In this document: positions 60,946-64,000 of the stretch, in pieces
Numbering within the stretch: the stretch's first letter is position 1
How the letters are laid out: every line of letters begins with the position of its first letter
NCBI RefSeq assembly: GCF_015277875.1
Contig: NZ_CP063814.1
Span: 1,984,001 to 2,048,000, forward strand
Direction of reading: 5' to 3'
Length of the DNA stretch: 64,000 nt
Source: Microbacterium luteum
GTDB taxonomy: Bacteria > Actinomycetota > Actinomycetes > Actinomycetales > Microbacteriaceae
Translations under genes and position numbers: made by a program
The notes under the pieces: generated by a model
What the model saw: only the letters and a program-made list of their open reading frames with translations
Databases searched by the model: none
Told to the model about the DNA's origin: nothing

Positions 60946-61872
60946 GTGACCGAACGCCTCATGCTTCTGGATTCCGCGTCGCTCTACTTCCGCGCGTTCT
61001 ACGGCGTTCCGGACACGGTGAAGGCGCCGGACGGGCGCGCGGTGAACGCCGCACACGGGTTCCTCGACATGATCGCGCGTCTGGTGTCGGCATACGAGCC
61101 CTCCCACCTCGTCGCCTGTTGGGACGACGACTGGCGTCCGCAGTGGCGCGTGGATCTCATCCCCTCGTACAAAGCGCACCGCGTCGTCGAGATCGTCGCG
61201 GACGGCCCCGATGTCGAAGAGGTCCCCGATCCGCTCGAGCAGCAGATTCCGGTGATCCGCGAGGCGCTGGACGCCCTCGGCATCCCGATCGTGGGCGCGC
61301 CCGCGCACGAAGCCGACGATGTCATCGGCACCCTCGCCACGCGTGCGACGATGCCGGTGGACATCGTCACCGGCGACCGCGACCTGTTCCAGCTCGTCGA
61401 CGACGAGCGCGGGATCCGGGTGATCTACACCGCGCGAGGAATGAGCAATCTGGATCTCGTCGACGACGCGTTCATCGTCGGCAAGTACGGCGTACGTGCG
61501 TCGCACTACGCCGACTACGCGACGCTGCGGGGCGATTCGTCCGACGGCCTCCCCGGCGTCGCCGGCGTGGGAGAGAAGACGGCCGCGACACTGCTCGCGG
61601 CGCACGGTGACATCGCCGGCATCACCGCGGCGGCCCAAGCGAGCACGGGCATGACCCCGGCCCAGCGCACCAAGGTTCTCGCCGCATCCGACTACCTGGC
61701 GGTCGCACCCCGCGTCGTCGAGGTCGTGCGCACGCTCGATCTCCCCGATGTCGACGGCGCACTGCTGCCGCTTCCCGACGATCTCCTCTCCCGCACCGCC
61801 GCCGTCGCGGAGCGGTGGTCGCTCGGTTCGTCGATGGCGCGTGCAGCCGAAGCGCTGACCGCGCGAGCCTGA
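60946..61872 (+). CDS. Stand-alone 5'-3' exonuclease (FEN/PolA-N type)
   Basis: A 308-residue flap-endonuclease-type protein: LMLLDSASLYFRAFYGVPD, ACWDDDWRPQWRVDLIPSYK, HEADDVIGTLA, VTGDRDLFQLVDD and GDSSDGLPGVAGVGEKTAAT (helix-hairpin-helix). It equals the N-terminal domain of DNA polymerase I without the polymerase. Likely removes RNA primers or flaps. GTG at 60946 after AGGATGA. Confidence 0.95.
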   Translation: MTERLMLLDSASLYFRAFYGVPDTVKAPDGRAVNAAHGFLDMIARLVSAYEPSHLVACWDDDWRPQWRVDLIPSYKAHRVVEIVADGPDVEEVPDPLEQQIPVIREALDALGIPIVGAPAHEADDVIGTLATRATMPVDIVTGDRDLFQLVDDERGIRVIYTARGMSNLDLVDDAFIVGKYGVRASHYADYATLRGDSSDGLPGVAGVGEKTAATLLAAHGDIAGITAAAQASTGMTPAQRTKVLAASDYLAVAPRVVEVVRTLDLPDVDGALLPLPDDLLSRTAAVAERWSLGSSMARAAEALTARA

Positions 61873-61880
61873 GTCGCGAG

Positions 61881-63152
61881 TCAGCGCGAGCGCTGTGCGG
61901 TGATCACGGCGCTCATGAGCAGCACCGCGTAGGCGACCGACAGCGCCAGCGTCACCCAGAGGGTGGCGCTCCACGATCCCGTCGCATCGTGCACGCCGCC
62001 GAGGATCGGCGCCGCCGTCGCACCGAGGGCATACCCGCCACCCTGCACGAGAGCGGAGATCCCCGTCGCCTCGGCGTCGGTGCGTGCCACCGCGACGAGC
62101 GTGCTGAAGACGACGACGAAGCCTCCCGCGTGTCCCATCGCCCCGATGCTCAGCCACACCCAGAGCAGCTCCGGCGCGAGAAGCACTCCGACGGCGAGGA
62201 TGATCCACGACGCGCAGACCACCGCGGCGGGCACGAGGCGCGGCGTGAACCGCGTCAGAACCGGGATCACCAGCGCACCGGCGATACCCACACCTTGGAA
62301 CACCGAGGCCATCGCACCGGCGGACGAAGCGCCGACCCCGAGCAGGTCGGCGGTCATGGCAGGCAGCCACGTGCTGTAGCCGTAGTACAAGAAGGCCTGC
62401 GAGGCGAATGCGGCGACGAGAAGCCACACCACCGGACGCGCGAGGTAGGAGCGTCCGCGCCGCGAGGTGACGACCGGCGTGGGTCCGGTCAGGCCGGCGG
62501 GATCCCATCCGCGCGACGACGGCCCGTCCGGGCGTGTCCGAGCAGGGTGCGCAACCAAGCCGCCGGCGCGGCGTTCCCGGGCGAGATGCACGCTCCAGAC
62601 AGCGATGCCCGCGACCGTGAGAACCGACCAGCCGAACAGCGCCAGCGGCCATCCGATCGCTTCGGCGACGGGCGCGGTCAGCAGCGTCGTCAGGAGGGAT
62701 CCGACGTTCAGCGTTGCCGTGTAGGCCGCCGTGACCACACCGACCCTCTCGCCCGGAACGTCGCGACGGATGACGACAGGGGTCACGACGTTCCCGATCG
62801 TCACCGACGCGCCGATGACCACCATTCCCGCCAAGAGCCACCCGAACCCCGGAAGCGTGCGGATGACCGTCCCCACCAGCACTCCCACGAGCGAGAGCAG
62901 AAGGGCGAGCTCCGCCCCCGCGCGACGGATGACGATGGCCGCCAGCGGCGTGAGGAGCGCGAACATCAGCACCGGCGCCGTCGTCAGGAGCCCTGCCTGC
63001 GCGGAGGGGATGCCGAGGTCCACCTCGATGTCGCGGAGCACGGGCGTCGGCGCGACGATGTGTCCGCGAAAGCTGAGAGCGGCCACGAGGATACCCGCGA
63101 CGACCAGCCAGGGGAACGCGCCGCGAACGACGGGCTCCGAACGGCTTCTCAC
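61881..63152 (-). CDS. MFS transporter, CynX/NimT family
   Basis: A 423-residue 12-TM transporter. GILVAALSFRGHIVAPTPVL in the first span with DIEVDLGIPSAQAGLLTTAP is the CynX/NimT signature (nitroimidazole or cyanate transport family). Substrate unknown. Its stop is 8 bp from the convergent exonuclease stop. Confidence 0.9.
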   Translation of the reverse strand: MRSRSEPVVRGAFPWLVVAGILVAALSFRGHIVAPTPVLRDIEVDLGIPSAQAGLLTTAPVLMFALLTPLAAIVIRRAGAELALLLSLVGVLVGTVIRTLPGFGWLLAGMVVIGASVTIGNVVTPVVIRRDVPGERVGVVTAAYTATLNVGSLLTTLLTAPVAEAIGWPLALFGWSVLTVAGIAVWSVHLARERRAGGLVAHPARTRPDGPSSRGWDPAGLTGPTPVVTSRRGRSYLARPVVWLLVAAFASQAFLYYGYSTWLPAMTADLLGVGASSAGAMASVFQGVGIAGALVIPVLTRFTPRLVPAAVVCASWIILAVGVLLAPELLWVWLSIGAMGHAGGFVVVFSTLVAVARTDAEATGISALVQGGGYALGATAAPILGGVHDATGSWSATLWVTLALSVAYAVLLMSAVITAQRSR

Positions 63153-63202
63153 CTGTCGAGTCTACGGATGCGCCCGGAGGCCTCCGACCATGCGCGCGCC
63201 GT

Positions 63203-64000
63203 TCACGCCGCAGTCCAGTCACGCAGGCGATCGAGGGACCAGGTGGTGATGATGCGCTCGGGCGGCACCCCCAGCCGCTCAGCGCGTGCCGCGCCGTGGT
63301 CCAAGAGGGAGAGCTGTCCGGGAGCGTGCGCATCCGAATCGATGGCGAAGAGGCAGCCGACCTCCAGCGCGAGCGTGATGAGTTCGTCGGGAGGATCCTG
63401 ACGCTCCGGGCGGCTGTTGATCTCGACGGCCGTTCCGTGCTCCGCGCAGGCCTCGAACACTGCACGGGGGTCGAACTGCGACGGCGGACGGGTCCCGCGG
63501 CTCCCTTCGACGAGCCTTCCCGTCACGTGCCCGAGCACATCCACCCGAGCATCCGACACCGCCGCCACCAGACGGCGCGTCATCGGCCCGCGATCCATGC
63601 GCAGTTTCGAGTGCGCCGACGCGACGACGACGTCGAGCTCATCCAGGAGCTCGGAATCCTGATCCAGCGCCCCGTCTTCGAGGATGTCCACCTCGATCCC
63701 CGTCAGCAGGGTGAATCCGTCGCCATGGAAGCCCCGTACGAGCACCATCTGTTCCCGCAGGCGATCCGCCGTCAGCCCGTTCGCCACGCGAAGCCGCGGC
63801 GAATGATCGGTCAGGGCGAGGTACTCGTGGCCCAGAGAGCGTGCGGCGTCGACCATGAGGTCGATCGGGGTGAGTCCGTCCGACCAGTCGCTGTGACTGT
63901 GCAGGTCTCCCCGCAGCAGCCGTCGCATCTCAGACGACTGCTCGACCCCGGCACTCGCGCGGAGCGCCGCGAGCCGCTCGGGGATCTCTCCCGCCAGCGC
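63203..64000 (-). CDS. PHP-domain metal-dependent hydrolase (N-terminus outside window)
   Basis: The PHP domain starts RGDLHSHSDWSDGLTPIDLM and includes YLALTDHSPRLRVANGLT, LTGIEVDILEDG, VVASAHSKLRMD, VDVLGHVTGRLVEG and FAIDSDAHAPGQLSL, all nine metal ligands visible. The frame stays open past the ATG at 63928 to the edge and reads EIPERLAALRAS before it, which is the end of the helix-hairpin-helix domain found in full-length actinobacterial homologues of about 330 residues. So 63928 is probably not the start. PolX-related phosphatase or nuclease. Confidence 0.9.
   Translation of the reverse strand, partial: ALAGEIPERLAALRASAGVEQSSEMRRLLRGDLHSHSDWSDGLTPIDLMVDAARSLGHEYLALTDHSPRLRVANGLTADRLREQMVLVRGFHGDGFTLLTGIEVDILEDGALDQDSELLDELDVVVASAHSKLRMDRGPMTRRLVAAVSDARVDVLGHVTGRLVEGSRGTRPPSQFDPRAVFEACAEHGTAVEINSRPERQDPPDELITLALEVGCLFAIDSDAHAPGQLSLLDHGAARAERLGVPPERIITTWSLDRLRDWTAA

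Noticed and set aside
60886..63465. A long minus-strand frame running through to the lipoprotein gene
   Set aside because: It covers the exonuclease and CynX genes out of frame; only its last 123 codons from the ATG at 60885 form a plausible protein.
1..64000. CRISPR arrays, tRNA and rRNA genes
   Set aside because: No regularly spaced repeats and no tRNA-like cloverleaf or rRNA sequence was noticed on reading; a tRNAscan-SE and CRISPR search would settle this.

Overview
The window is high-GC DNA with short intergenic gaps, many 4-nt ATGA/GTGA gene overlaps, frequent GTG starts and an rpsA-coaE-uvrB-uvrA backbone. Together with MetPS, DUF4126, DUF6412/YidC, DUF6716 and actinobacterial-type Ohr/OhrR and DtxR-box genes, this points to an actinobacterium of the Microbacteriaceae, most likely Microbacterium or a close relative. 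No rRNA, tRNA or CRISPR array was seen. About 65 protein genes are supported. The window opens inside uvrA and closes inside a PHP-domain gene.

Layout. 1-8.7 kb: uvrA (partial), then a six-gene minus-strand operon (sulfonate-type ABC importer, acetyl-CoA synthetase, O-acetylhomoserine sulfhydrylase, CoA-binding protein). 8.7-17.2 kb: the housekeeping backbone uvrB, coaE and rpsA, with an MFS exporter and a leucine-rich-repeat protein inserted into it. 17.4-28.9 kb: small stress and redox genes, a TetR-controlled quinone oxidoreductase, YidC-like insertase, a secreted transglycosylase, Nudix, NYN, M18 aminopeptidase, DMT transporter, AarF/UbiB kinase and a PadR regulator. 29.0-31.9 kb: a 2.9-kb IS5-type element that carries a merR-merA mercury-resistance pair as cargo. 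31.9-35.7 kb: a siderophore ABC importer under a DtxR/IdeR box; the IS landed exactly on its last stop codon. 35.8-44.0 kb: methionine sulfoxide reductases, a PatB-type lyase, S4 protein, a bacterial photolyase that lacks the Fe-S cysteines, a decayed GyrI-like gene, TrhO and an OhrR-Ohr pair. 44.3-46.3 kb: an IS110 relic split by an IS256 element. 46.5-52.9 kb: a glycosyltransferase / EEP phosphoesterase / membrane protein cassette, an SQR-like flavoprotein, an MFS exporter and a Lon-N protein. 52.9-57.2 kb: a four-gene nonulosonic-acid cluster (two glycosyltransferases, NeuB, NeuA-HAD fusion). 57.3-64.0 kb: two secreted proteins, MetPS amino-acid importer, a 5'-3' exonuclease, a CynX-type transporter and a PHP-domain protein.

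Functional links. Sulfur and methionine recur: sulfonate uptake with MetY, MsrA/MsrB, PatB and MetPS. Metal and oxidant stress is the second theme: merRA, DtxR-controlled siderophore uptake, OhrR/Ohr, quinone oxidoreductase, photolyase. The nonulosonic-acid cluster has a NeuA fused to a phosphatase and no UDP-GlcNAc 2-epimerase, which fits a Kdn-type route via a 9-phosphate and a Kdn-containing cell-wall glycopolymer. Several regulator/operator pairs can be read directly: TetR twin boxes, PadR palindrome, OhrR palindrome, MerR dyad and DtxR box. The most unusual object is the cargo-carrying IS5 element at 29008-31887.
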